Assembly (NCBI GenBank): GCA_023396215.1 | Contig: JAEWWW010000127.1 | Span: forward strand, 1-14,242 | DNA length: 14,242 nucleotides | Direction of reading: 5' to 3' | From: Bacillota bacterium | GTDB lineage: Bacteria; Bacillota; Clostridia; Oscillospirales; Ruminococcaceae | Shown here: in pieces, positions 1 to 6,500 of the stretch | Layout of the letters: every line of letters begins with the position of its first letter | How positions within the stretch are numbered: position 1 is the stretch's first letter | Translations under genes and position numbers: made by a program | Notes under the pieces: model-generated | Databases searched by the model: none | The model's input: the letters and a program-made list of their open reading frames with translations, nothing else | What the model was told of the DNA's origin: nothing

Positions 1-4
1 TATA

Positions 5-24
5 CCCCCCCCCCCCCCCCGGGG
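5..24. repeat. Homopolymer tract of 16 C followed by GGGG
   Basis: Sixteen consecutive C residues (5-20) are followed directly by four G. Nothing coding is visible around it. A tract this long at the very edge of the window could be a genuine slippage-prone site, but it is equally what a contig end or sequencing error looks like. The remaining stretch up to the pncB stop codon (25-119) holds no gene that I can support, and I see no clear terminator for pncB in it. Confidence 0.6.
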
Positions 25-119
25 CCTCAACTGCATAACGCAATTTTATTTGACGGAAAAAAATCATTGGAAGAACAAGGAAAATTGACCGCCGCCGAAG
101 GCCGCCACCGCCGGCAGGC

Positions 120-1583
120 TTACTGTCCGGCGGGGTTCATCATCAGCAGCCTCTGCTTGCTTTCCCACAGGTTGTAGGAAAGGTCGACATAGTACTTATG
201 GGGGTATTCGAAACGCTTAACCTCGTCCCAAAGCTGGTCTACCTGACGGCTGCAATAGTCGCGGATTTCGGCCAGCGGGGGGCTGGTATAAACCTGACGG
301 CCCCGGTCAAAAACCCGTGTCAGCAGCGGCACCGCCTCAAAGTTGGTGACCGTCTTTTTCTTCCAGATGGCGTTGGGGTCAAAAATCACCAGCGGCTTTT
401 CGGTATCCACCACCTCGTCGTGCAGCGTCACATAGTCGGCCACCGCCTTGTTGTTTTCGCGGCTGACCAGACGGTACAGGCTCTTGAAGTGAGGGTTGGT
501 GATTTTCTCCACCGTTTCGCTGACCTTGATGCGGGGCTGAAGCTGCCCGCTCTCGTCGCCGATGGCCGCCAGCTTATAGACGCCGCCAAAGACCGGGTCG
601 GATTTGCTGGTGATGAGGTTTTCGCCCACCCCGAACATATCCACCTGCGCCCCCTGTATCAGCAGGTCGCGTATGATATATTCATCCAGCGAGTTGGAGG
701 CCATAATCTTTACATCGGAGAAGCCGGCCGCATCCAGCAGCTTGCGGGCTTTTTTGGAAAGGTAGGCGATATCGCCGCTGTCGATGCGGATGGCCGCCGG
801 ACGGTAGCCCGCGGGTACCACCACCTCGTTGAACACCTTGATGGCGTTGGGCACCCCCGAGTGCAGCACGCTGTAGGTATCCACCAGCAGGGTGCAGCGG
901 CTGGGGTTGAGCTGGGCGTACCGCTTAAAGGCCTCGTATTCGCTGTCGAAAACCTGCACCCAGCTATGGGCCATGGTGCCCACCGCCGGGATGCCGTGGT
1001 CGCGGTCGGCGATGGTGCAGGCGGTGGCGTGGCAGCCGCCGATGTAGGCCGCCCTTGCCCCCAGCATGGCGGCGTCGTAGCTCTGTGCCCTGCGGGAGCC
1101 GAACTCGGAAACAAAGCGGCCGTCGGCGGCCCGCACCACCCGGTTGGCCTTGGTGGCCACCAGCGACTGGTGGTTGATGGTCAGCAGCACCATCGTTTCG
1201 ATGAGCTGGGCCTGTATCACCGGGCCTTTGACCACCACCACCGGCTCGTGGGGAAACACCGGGGTACCCTCGGGCACCGCCCAAAGGTCGCACTGAAACT
1301 TGAAGTTGCGCAGGTAGTCGAGAAACCGCTCTGAAAACTGGCCCTTGCCGCGCAGGTAGTCGATGTCCTCTTCGGTGAAGTGCAGGTTGTTAAGATACTC
1401 AATCAACTGCTCCAGCCCCGCCATAATGGCAAAGCCGCCTCCGTCGGGGATGCGGCGGAAAAACATATCAAAGACCGCCTCGCGGTTTTCGAGGCCGCTT
1501 TCAATGTAGCCGCTGCCCATGGTTAGTTCGTAAAAATCGGTGAGCATTGTCAGGTTGCGTTTGTCAATCATGTTTATCTCCAT
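120..1583 (-). CDS. pncB: Nicotinate phosphoribosyltransferase
   Basis: This enzyme condenses nicotinate with PRPP to give nicotinate mononucleotide, the entry step of the Preiss-Handler NAD salvage pathway in the cytosol. At 487 aa it has the usual length for the Firmicutes long form. Visible family marks are the N-terminal LTDFYELTM (residues 14-22), FGSRR (161-165), TMAHSW (203-208; H206 fits the conserved histidine that is phosphorylated in this family) and the PRPP-side motif IRIDSGD (265-271). A GGAGG at 1595-1599 lies 11 nt before ATG 1583. A second in-frame ATG at 1571, with GGAG close upstream, is also possible and would remove four residues. The nicotinamidase-like gene upstream on the same strand supplies its substrate, but 424 bp of palindromic repeats separate the two, so co-transcription is uncertain. 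Confidence 0.96.
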   Translation of the reverse strand: MEINMIDKRNLTMLTDFYELTMGSGYIESGLENREAVFDMFFRRIPDGGGFAIMAGLEQLIEYLNNLHFTEEDIDYLRGKGQFSERFLDYLRNFKFQCDLWAVPEGTPVFPHEPVVVVKGPVIQAQLIETMVLLTINHQSLVATKANRVVRAADGRFVSEFGSRRAQSYDAAMLGARAAYIGGCHATACTIADRDHGIPAVGTMAHSWVQVFDSEYEAFKRYAQLNPSRCTLLVDTYSVLHSGVPNAIKVFNEVVVPAGYRPAAIRIDSGDIAYLSKKARKLLDAAGFSDVKIMASNSLDEYIIRDLLIQGAQVDMFGVGENLITSKSDPVFGGVYKLAAIGDESGQLQPRIKVSETVEKITNPHFKSLYRLVSRENNKAVADYVTLHDEVVDTEKPLVIFDPNAIWKKKTVTNFEAVPLLTRVFDRGRQVYTSPPLAEIRDYCSRQVDQLWDEVKRFEYPHKYYVDLSYNLWESKQRLLMMNPAGQ

Positions 1584-1613
1584 AAGCGTAGTGTCCTCCC
1601 CTGCCGGTTGTTA

Positions 1614-1687
1614 GGGCGTTTCTGAAAATGGAAAACCGCTGGGAAATTCAGGGCGTTTCTGAAAATGGAAAACCGCCGGGAAATTCG
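1614..1687. repeat. Tandem 37-nt left arms of a hairpin element
   Basis: Two head-to-tail copies of a 37-nt unit lie at 1614-1650 and 1651-1687 and differ at two positions. The unit begins GGGCGTTTCTGAAAATGG. It is the imperfect inverse complement (about 26 of 36 positions by eye) of the right-arm sequences at 1775-1810 and 1900-1935. The second copy is therefore best read as the left half of the palindromic element spanning 1651-1810, and the first as an extra left arm left behind by rearrangement. Confidence 0.85.
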
Positions 1688-1810
1688 CTAAAAACAAGCG
1701 GATGCAAGGCAAAAAGCGCAGGAATACTTTATGTATTCCGAGCATTTTTAACGCAGCAGATGCTGTTTTCAGTAGAATTTGCCAAGGGTTTGGAGTTTTC
1801 AGAATGCCCC
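1651..1810. mobile_element. 160-bp MITE-like imperfect palindrome (element C1)
   Basis: The whole segment folds on itself about position 1730. The apex is GGAATAC-TTTAT-GTATTCC (a perfect 7-bp stem). The stem continues outwards through AAAACA/TGTTTT and AAATTC/GAATTT and ends in GGGCG...GCCCC. The two halves are almost the same length (79 and 80 nt), so this is one long hairpin and not merely terminal repeats. It has no coding capacity. Such structure fits a miniature inverted-repeat element or an ERIC-like intergenic palindrome. I do not recognise a named family. The array as a whole is flanked by TTA on the left and TAT on the right, compatible with a TA target, but this is weak evidence. 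Confidence 0.7.
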
Positions 1811-1816
1811 TGCTGG

Positions 1817-1935
1817 AAACAAGCGGATGCAAGACAAAAAGCGCAGGAATACTTCATGTATTTCCAGCTTTTTTAACGCGGCAGATGCTGTTTTCAGTAG
1901 AATTTGACAAGGGTTTGGAGTTTTCAGAATGCCCC
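1817..1935. repeat. Second, left-truncated copy of the hairpin element (C2)
   Basis: This repeats the core and right arm of the preceding element with a period of 125 bp (starts at 1692 and 1817; right arms at 1775-1810 and 1900-1935). It keeps the apex GGAATAC-TTCAT-GTATTTCC and the terminal TTTTCAGAATGCCCC but lacks its own left arm. Counting the extra left arm at 1614, the array holds two left arms, two cores and two right arms in scrambled order, as expected after unequal exchange or insertion of one copy into another. Confidence 0.8.
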
Positions 1936-1965
1936 TATGCTTCTTGCGGAGCTTTGAGCGGGCGA

Positions 1966-1986
1966 ACAGCCGCCGTTTTCGGCTGT
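1966..1986. other. Small hairpin downstream of pncA
   Basis: ACAGCCG (1966-1972) and CGGCTGT (1980-1986) form a perfect 7-bp stem around a 7-nt loop, 22 nt past the pncA stop codon. There is no T-run on the minus-strand 3' side, so it is not a convincing terminator. It could stabilise the pncA mRNA 3' end, or be a chance palindrome. Confidence 0.3.
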
Positions 1987-2007
1987 CAAAGGAAGAAAAA
2001 TCTATTG

Positions 2008-2670
2008 TCAAACGATGTCTTTTACCACCAGAATGCCGTTGGAAAGCATACTGTCGATAAAAACAGCGCTGAGTAGTTGCGCGTTGTGCCAGGGTGCGTC
2101 GTAGGTATCCACCAGCGACAGCGGCACCACCACCCGTCCGGGCAGGTTATACTGGTTGAGCCACGCCCGCAGGGTGGTTGCAAACTGGTAGATGCAGATA
2201 TCGGTGCAGCAGCCGGTGACAATATAATCCTTCACCGGCTCTTTGAGCAGCTGCTCCATGCCCGCGAAAAAGGCGTTGGTGGAGTTTTTGTAGACGGTGA
2301 AGGGCCGCAGCCGCGAAAGCTCGTCCACCAGCTCGCATTCGGGGGTGTCCTCCATGCAGTGGGCGGGGTAGCTTTCAATCTCGGGCGAGCCGGGGGAATG
2401 CCGGTCTGAAAAGGCAAGGATATGCATGCTCCGGGCGATGCAGCGGTCGACGAAATCGGCGATGGGGGCAATCAGCCCCTGCACCCGCTCTGAGTAGAGA
2501 GCGCCTTCCAGCGCAAAGCCCTTGTTCATATCGATAACCACCGCCATGGTTTCGGCGGGGGCAAAGCTTTCCAGCTTCAGGGTTTCAAGCTGCTCTATCC
2601 GGTCATAGACGCCGTCCAGCGCCTTGAGGGTTTCTTTTAGAAAATCGTTTTTGGGGGCAAGGGGTTTCAT
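2008..2670 (-). CDS. pncA: Nicotinamidase-like cysteine hydrolase (isochorismatase superfamily)
   Basis: This enzyme probably hydrolyses nicotinamide to nicotinate and ammonia, feeding PncB. At 220 aa it has an isochorismatase-like fold with the expected triad: Asp47 in VVIDMNKGF, Lys128 in VYKNSTNAF, and Cys159 in VTGCCTDICI (the TDxC position of PncA enzymes). Metal-site residues typical of true nicotinamidases are present as DRH (89-91) and YPAHCMEDTPECEL (101-114), which favours nicotinamidase over a generic isochorismatase. The helical N-terminus of about 40 residues before the first strand is longer than in E. coli PncA. GGAGG at 2679-2683 sits 8 nt before the ATG. The gene starts 25 nt after the stop of the upstream membrane protein, so the two probably form an operon. 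The gene symbol is assigned by motif and context only. Confidence 0.85.
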   Translation of the reverse strand: MKPLAPKNDFLKETLKALDGVYDRIEQLETLKLESFAPAETMAVVIDMNKGFALEGALYSERVQGLIAPIADFVDRCIARSMHILAFSDRHSPGSPEIESYPAHCMEDTPECELVDELSRLRPFTVYKNSTNAFFAGMEQLLKEPVKDYIVTGCCTDICIYQFATTLRAWLNQYNLPGRVVVPLSLVDTYDAPWHNAQLLSAVFIDSMLSNGILVVKDIV

Positions 2671-2695
2671 TACAAACTCCTCCCTTTTTTAGCTT

Positions 2696-3211
2696 TTAGT
2701 CTGGCTTGCGGCCGACGAAAAGGTCGATGGGCTCCTCAAACTCGGCCACCACCTCGCCGGTTTCATCCAAGGCATAAATCAGGGCGAGGGCGGGGTGAAC
2801 GCCTTTCTCCAGCGGGGCCAGCAGGGCGTCCTCGGCAATGTGGCTGCCGGGCGGCACAAGGGGGGATTCATACACCACCTCCCCGGTGTCCTCCAAGAGG
2901 TAGACCAGCTGCATGTCGTACAGGTTGGCGTCGGGGTTTTCGGCCATAATCACGCCGGGGGCCCCGCTCTCCTTAAAATAAGGACGGCCCGACAGACGGT
3001 AGTAAAACACACCGGATTCAAAGCCGCCCCAGTCGCCCTCTTCGGCGCCGGGCAGCGCGCCCTGAGCTATCGCCGGGGCTGGGTCGCCTCCTGTGGGGCG
3101 CGAAGGGCCGTCGCCCAAAAGCTTACCCAGCAGCACCGCCGCCGAAAAGACCAGCACAATAGCCCCCATGCAGACCGCGGGGGCGTAATTTTGACGTCGC
3201 CTTTTTGCCAT
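2696..3211 (-). CDS. Membrane-anchored protein of unknown function
   Basis: This 171-aa protein has a short basic N-terminus (MAKRRRQN), one hydrophobic segment (about residues 9-31), a Gly/Pro/Ala-rich linker, and a C-terminal domain probably rich in beta strands and exposed outside the membrane. In the domain, two phrases of the type TGEVVYESP and TGEVVAEFEEP, with PPGSHI and LEKGVHPAL between them, resemble the beta-sandwich anchored proteins common in Firmicutes. I cannot name the family. The ATG at 3211 is preferred because GAGGAG (3221-3226) lies 9 nt upstream. An in-frame ATG at 3244 would add 11 residues but has no ribosome binding site. It is the first gene of a likely operon with pncA, which suggests, without proving, a link to nicotinamide use. 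Confidence 0.75.
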   Translation of the reverse strand: MAKRRRQNYAPAVCMGAIVLVFSAAVLLGKLLGDGPSRPTGGDPAPAIAQGALPGAEEGDWGGFESGVFYYRLSGRPYFKESGAPGVIMAENPDANLYDMQLVYLLEDTGEVVYESPLVPPGSHIAEDALLAPLEKGVHPALALIYALDETGEVVAEFEEPIDLFVGRKPD

Positions 3212-3301
3212 AGCTTTATTCTCCTCAATTACAGCCCTGTTCATACTGTTACAGGGCTAAAAAACGTGGGGTGAGTGGCTGGATGTCAAGATAAAAGTAA
3301 A

Positions 3302-3360
3302 ATAGTTATTCTGCGGTTATTATACTATGATTGACAGGGATAAACAATATCTGACAAAAA
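3302..3360. repeat. Dispersed repeat carrying a promoter (family D, copy 1)
   Basis: This segment aligns with 8108-8172 in the same orientation, at roughly two-thirds identity by eye. The shared blocks are CGGTTATTATAC, GATAA(A/G)CAA and GACAAAA as read on the plus strand. On the minus strand both copies read as a promoter followed by TATAATAACCG. No coding content is seen. Confidence 0.55.
3319..3347 (-). promoter_or_regulatory. Sigma-A-like promoter for the membrane protein/pncA operon
   Basis: Read on the minus strand this is TTGTTT (3342-3347), a 17-nt spacer, and a perfect TATAAT (3319-3324). It lies about 108 bp upstream of the start codon at 3211. The -35 box is weak, but the same geometry recurs in the second copy of this repeat at 8128-8156. 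Confidence 0.5.
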
Positions 3361-3410
3361 TCAGTCGCTGCAATTGCAGGGCAACCGGCACCTGCCCGTC
3401 TTGAAGCGCA

Positions 3411-3446
3411 CTTCGCCACGCGGGCGGCTGATAACCGCCCCTACGG
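3411..3446 (+). repeat. GC-rich palindromic repeat (family A, copy 1)
   Basis: This 36-nt unit is centred on GGGCGG-CTGATAA-CCGCCC and ends CCTACGG. It matches 4522-4557 at 32 of 36 positions, with inverted relatives at 7892-7918 and 8990-9019. It lies in the 415-bp divergent spacer between the genes starting at 3211 (minus) and 3627 (plus). The same spacer also holds the perfect palindrome CTGCAATTGCAG (3368-3379). Such repeats are common between genes in Clostridia. Confidence 0.75.
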
Positions 3447-3566
3447 CTTTTGGTGCATTTGCAGAACCACCTCACCGCGGGCAGCACCCTCCAAGGGAGG
3501 GGAAAGGGAAACAATGACTAAACGGATACCTCCCCCATTAAAATAAGCTTTCTTATTGATGTGGTA

Positions 3567-3595
3567 TTTACAAATAGCACCCATGATTATATGCT
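3567..3595 (+). promoter_or_regulatory. Candidate promoter for the lipoprotein gene
   Basis: TTTACA (3567-3572), a 17-nt spacer and TATGCT (3590-3595) are followed about 20 nt later by an AAAGGAGG ribosome binding site. The -35 box matches the consensus at five of six positions and the -10 box at four of six. It is a reasonable fit to a sigma-A promoter but only a prediction. Confidence 0.4.
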
Positions 3596-3626
3596 CTAGA
3601 TATGGGTTTTTCAAAGGAGGGCTTAT

Positions 3627-4463
3627 ATGAAGCAAAAGCTGAATCTTCTTTTTCTGATCATTATCGTTTGCATCAGTACAGGCTGCACCGCCGCAACATA
3701 TAGTGCCCCCCAGCCAAGCAGCGGTCAGGTATCATCACATACAGAGAATTTATCAAATGAAAGAATCCCTTTACGGGAGGAAAGCCGCTTCTTTTCATTT
3801 CAAGACGCTCTGCCCCAGAACCTGCCGCCGCAGATTATCAGTGACGATGAGGAGGCCTATCGACTGGCGCTAACCATAAGAAATTATCTATTCTATGGTA
3901 AAAATAGCTTGGAAGATTTTAGCCGACAGGTAAACGGCGGCGCCCTTGAAACCGCCATCTATCACACCATCCCCCTTGATTTGAGGTATTCTTATGGGTT
4001 AGGCGAAGGTTTTGTGTGCGAAGAATATCCAAATCATGTGATTACCGGGCTTGTCGAAGAACTGGTTCGCAAAGGCAAAGACCCGGCTGCAATCTTTTAT
4101 GCCGATGCTGTAAGAGCGACCGCGAAAAAGCTCTTTGGAGAGGACGTGGCATATAAGGACGCCGGCGCGGCATTCTATGAGTACTTCCCCGAGCAGGACG
4201 TATATATACAATTTGGGGATTTACCGCAAACCTGGTTCCTGTACCCGCAAATTACAGCATATAGGAAAACAGACGACGGATACACCTGCGAGGCCATTTT
4301 GGTTTGGGCGCTTGACAGCGATACACCGATGAAAGTAAATGATACTGCGCTGACCAAAGATAACTTTGAGCAAGTGACCTCCGGCAGCGAAAAGTACAGA
4401 TATACCTTCACATCACAGCAGGATGGCTTACTGGTTTTAAGGGAACTGCAAACCTTAAGCTAG
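3627..4463 (+). CDS. Predicted lipoprotein of unknown function
   Basis: This 278-aa protein starts with a type II signal peptide: MKQK, a hydrophobic run, and the lipobox STGC with the lipidated Cys at residue 20. It should be anchored on the outer face of the membrane. A polar Ser/Gln/Pro linker (about 21-50) precedes a mixed alpha/beta domain with no motif that I recognise. The C-terminal part (roughly 195-278), with YRYTFTSQQDGLLVLRELQTL, looks like the end of a beta-rich domain. AAAGGAGG (3613-3620) lies 6 nt before ATG 3627, a strong initiation site. The gene is visibly AT-richer than its neighbours and stands alone between repeats, which suggests horizontal acquisition. Its function is unknown. 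Confidence 0.8.
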   Translation: MKQKLNLLFLIIIVCISTGCTAATYSAPQPSSGQVSSHTENLSNERIPLREESRFFSFQDALPQNLPPQIISDDEEAYRLALTIRNYLFYGKNSLEDFSRQVNGGALETAIYHTIPLDLRYSYGLGEGFVCEEYPNHVITGLVEELVRKGKDPAAIFYADAVRATAKKLFGEDVAYKDAGAAFYEYFPEQDVYIQFGDLPQTWFLYPQITAYRKTDDGYTCEAILVWALDSDTPMKVNDTALTKDNFEQVTSGSEKYRYTFTSQQDGLLVLRELQTLS

Positions 4464-4521
4464 CTTTGGGAGTTGATTTGGGCATCGGTTTGCATCTCTG
4501 AGAGGGGCCGCTCCCCTGCTG

Positions 4522-4557
4522 CTTCGTCACGCGGGCGGCTGACAGCCGCCCCTGCGG
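4522..4557 (+). repeat. GC-rich palindromic repeat (family A, copy 2)
   Basis: This copy of the 3411-3446 repeat differs at 4 of 36 positions. The changes convert its 7-nt loop into extra stem, so that 4533-4551 is a perfect 19-nt palindrome (GGGCGGCTG-A-CAGCCGCCC). It lies in the 200-bp gap after the lipoprotein gene and could act as a transcript 3' hairpin, although no T-run follows. Confidence 0.75.
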
Positions 4558-4596
4558 ATTTCTGTATGTTTGCGGCTTTTACCGCCCTTTTTCTGT

Positions 4597-4625
4597 TTGC
4601 CGCCCGGCGCCGGGTGTGCTATACT
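4597..4625 (+). promoter_or_regulatory. Extended -10 promoter for the small protein gene
   Basis: TTGCCG (4597-4602), a 17-nt spacer and TATACT (4620-4625) are seen, with TG one base upstream of the -10 box (TGCTATACT). The extended -10 makes this a convincing sigma-A promoter. It would give a leader of about 30 nt before the ribosome binding site at 4655-4663. Confidence 0.55.
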
Positions 4626-4663
4626 GAGAAAAACAGTCGGCCCAAAGCCCCGCCAAGGGAGGG

Positions 4664-4990
4664 ATGAGGTTGGGAGACAGCAGCAATTTTTTCGCCATCT
4701 GGCTGCCGCTTTTCATTGTGTTTTTTATTATCTTTACCCAGCGCACAGCCACGCAGTATGTCATCAAACGCAAATCGAGCAGAAGGAGGCTTTCCCCAGT
4801 GAATAACGATTTGGTCAAGCAGTTTACAGGCAAAAAATGCATGGTTTCGACAGGCTCTTTCGGGTCGGGGCTGGCAAACGCCACTGGCACCGTTAAGAAG
4901 GTACAGGATAACTGGATTGAGATGGAGGATAAAAAGGGGAAAATCTCGCTGATTAACCTCGAATTTGTGGTGGGCATCAAAGAGGTGTAA
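4664..4990 (+). CDS. Small protein with an N-terminal TM segment and a DUF6897-like domain
   Basis: This 108-aa reading frame begins with a hydrophobic segment (about residues 9-25) and a basic stretch (VIKRKSSRRR). A small beta-rich domain of about 63 residues follows, starting NNDLVKQFTGKKCMVSTGSF and ending LINLEFVVGIKEV. The domain resembles small DUF6897-type proteins of Clostridia from memory, an assignment I hold loosely. Initiation is ambiguous. The SD AAGGGAGGG abuts ATG 4664, so TTG 4670 may be the better-spaced upstream start. A strong AAGGAGG (4783-4789) stands 9 nt before an in-frame GTG at 4799, which would give the soluble domain alone. Either two isoforms are made, or two formerly overlapping genes are now in one frame. 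Confidence 0.7.
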   Translation: MRLGDSSNFFAIWLPLFIVFFIIFTQRTATQYVIKRKSSRRRLSPVNNDLVKQFTGKKCMVSTGSFGSGLANATGTVKKVQDNWIEMEDKKGKISLINLEFVVGIKEV

Positions 4991-5030
4991 CCCGGCCCGC
5001 CGCCTCTGATTAAAACCGTACAGATAAAAC

Positions 5031-5064
5031 ACCGCCGGTCAAAGCTGCTGCTCTGACCGGCGGT
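5031..5064. terminator. Strong convergent terminator hairpin
   Basis: ACCGCCGGTCA (5031-5041) and TGACCGGCGGT (5054-5064) form a perfect 11-bp stem around a 12-nt loop. On the minus strand it is followed by GTTTTATC, ending the rarA transcript. On the plus strand the downstream TTTGCCGTTCTTT is a poorer tract but may also serve the small protein gene. It sits exactly between the convergent genes. Confidence 0.85.
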
Positions 5065-5097
5065 TTGCCGTTCTTTAAAGCTTTTGCCCGCACCGGT

Positions 5098-6375
5098 TCA
5101 GGCCTCCTCTTTCCCCCGCTTTTTGGCCGCCTCCACAATGGCTTCGCGGTAGGCGCGGGCCGCCTGCTCGGTTTTGTTGTCGCCAAACTGGTAATAGACC
5201 CTGTCGCGGATGGCGTCGGGCAGGTACTGCTGCGGGGTGTAGTGGTTGGGGTAGTCGTGGGAGTATTTGTACCCCTGCGCCCGTCCCAGCTTCTTGGCCC
5301 CGGCGTAGTGGCCGTCCTTGAGGTAATCGGGGATGGAGCCGCTGTGCCCAGCCCGCAGGTCGCCCATGGCGGCGTCAATGGCGATAATTACGCTGTTGGA
5401 TTTCGGGCTGGTGCAGAGCAGCACCACCGCCTGCGCCAGCGGCAGCCGCGCCTCGGGCAGCCCCAATTGCAGAGCGGAATCGACACATGCCTTGACGATA
5501 GACACCGCCTGCGGATAGGCAAGGCCCACATCCTCGCTGGCCATGACCAACAGGCGGCGGCAGGGCGAAAGCAGGTCGCCCGCCTCCAGCAGCCGCGCCA
5601 GATAGTGGAGGGCGGCGTTTTCATCCGAACCCCGCACCGACTTTTGCAGCGCCGACAGGATATCATAATGCTCGTCGGCATCCTTGTCGTAGCGCATGGC
5701 GCTGCGCTGGGTGACCTCCCGCACGTCGTCCAGCCCGATGTGGCGGGGGTTTTGGCCCGCGGTGGCGAGCCACGCGAATTCGAGGGCGTTCACCGCCTTG
5801 CGCACGTCGCCTCCGCAGCTGCGGGCAATGTGGGCCAGCGCACCCTCCTCCAGCGTCAGCGGCTGCTGCTCCGAAAGCCCGACAGCCACCCGCTCAAGGG
5901 CGGTCTGCACCGCCTCGGGCGGTACCGGCTTGAACTCCAGCACGGTGCAGCGGCTTAAAATGGCGCTGTATACATAAAAATAGGGGTTCTCGGTGGTGGA
6001 GGCAATCAGCGTCACCGAGCCGTCCTCGATGAACTCCAGCAGGGTTTGCTGCTGCTTTTTGTTGAGGTACTGAATCTCGTCCAGATACAGCAGGATGCCG
6101 CCCCTGCCCGCGAGGGTATCCCGCTCCTCCACCACGGCGCGGATATCGGCGGTGCCTGCGGTGGTGCCGTTGAGCCGGTGCAGTCGCATGCCCGCCCCCT
6201 GCGCGAGGATGCGGGCCACGGTGGTTTTGCCCACCCCCGAAGGACCGTAGAATATCATGTTGGGCAGCGCCCCGCCCGCGGCCACCCGGCTCAGGATGCC
6301 GCCGGGGCCGAGGATATGCTCCTGCCCCACCACCTGCTCCAGGCTTTGGGGCCGGATGGTATCTGCCAATGGCAT
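5098..6375 (-). CDS. rarA: Replication-associated recombination protein A (AAA+ ATPase)
   Basis: RarA/MgsA is a clamp-loader-like AAA+ ATPase that acts at stalled or collapsed replication forks and cooperates with SSB. At 425 aa it has the family's normal length. Landmarks are Walker A GPSGVGKT (44-51), Walker B LLYLDE (95-100), sensor 1 STTEN (126-130) and the arginine-finger region ILSR (139-142). The C-terminal helical tetramerisation part carries HSGSIPDYLKDGHYAGAK and YKYSHDYPNHY, both hallmarks of RarA and absent from RuvB or DnaX. GGAGG (6384-6388) lies 8 nt before the ATG. It follows glyA on the same strand after a 125-bp gap containing a GC-rich hairpin, so it may be transcribed partly by readthrough. 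Confidence 0.95.
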   Translation of the reverse strand: MPLADTIRPQSLEQVVGQEHILGPGGILSRVAAGGALPNMIFYGPSGVGKTTVARILAQGAGMRLHRLNGTTAGTADIRAVVEERDTLAGRGGILLYLDEIQYLNKKQQQTLLEFIEDGSVTLIASTTENPYFYVYSAILSRCTVLEFKPVPPEAVQTALERVAVGLSEQQPLTLEEGALAHIARSCGGDVRKAVNALEFAWLATAGQNPRHIGLDDVREVTQRSAMRYDKDADEHYDILSALQKSVRGSDENAALHYLARLLEAGDLLSPCRRLLVMASEDVGLAYPQAVSIVKACVDSALQLGLPEARLPLAQAVVLLCTSPKSNSVIIAIDAAMGDLRAGHSGSIPDYLKDGHYAGAKKLGRAQGYKYSHDYPNHYTPQQYLPDAIRDRVYYQFGDNKTEQAARAYREAIVEAAKKRGKEEA

Positions 6376-6428
6376 CGCGGTTACCTCCCTGCTGATGAAT
6401 GATGGCGGATGGTGCGTAAATCAGACAA

Positions 6429-6460
6429 GGCCGCCCACCGGGCAAAGCCGGCGGCGGGCC
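6429..6460. terminator. GC-rich hairpin between glyA and rarA
   Basis: GGCCGCCCACCGG (6429-6441) and CCGGCGGCGGGCC (6448-6460) pair at about 10 of 13 positions around the loop GCAAAG. On the minus strand TTGTCTGATTT follows, a mediocre U-tract. It probably attenuates or ends glyA transcription. The same hexaloop recurs in the terminator at 8680-8701. Confidence 0.45.
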
Positions 6461-6500
6461 TTTCTGCATCGTTGGTTCGGTTGTTCCCGGGCCTTATCCC

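Noticed and set aside
198..1334. Long plus-strand open frame (378 codons) across pncB
   Set aside because: Antisense shadow of pncB: His/Gly/Val-rich translation with no motif, typical of the complementary frame of a GC-rich gene.
1614..1687. CRISPR-like pair of 37-nt direct repeats
   Set aside because: The copies are adjacent with no spacer, and each is an arm of the palindromic element; no cas genes.
1611..2076. Several 70-124-codon frames across the repeat array
   Set aside because: They are translations of the palindromic repeats in different frames (repeated peptide phrases) and have no initiation signals.
5065..5958. Plus-strand open frame opposite rarA
   Set aside because: Complementary-strand artefact of rarA's codon bias; low-complexity translation and no ribosome binding site.
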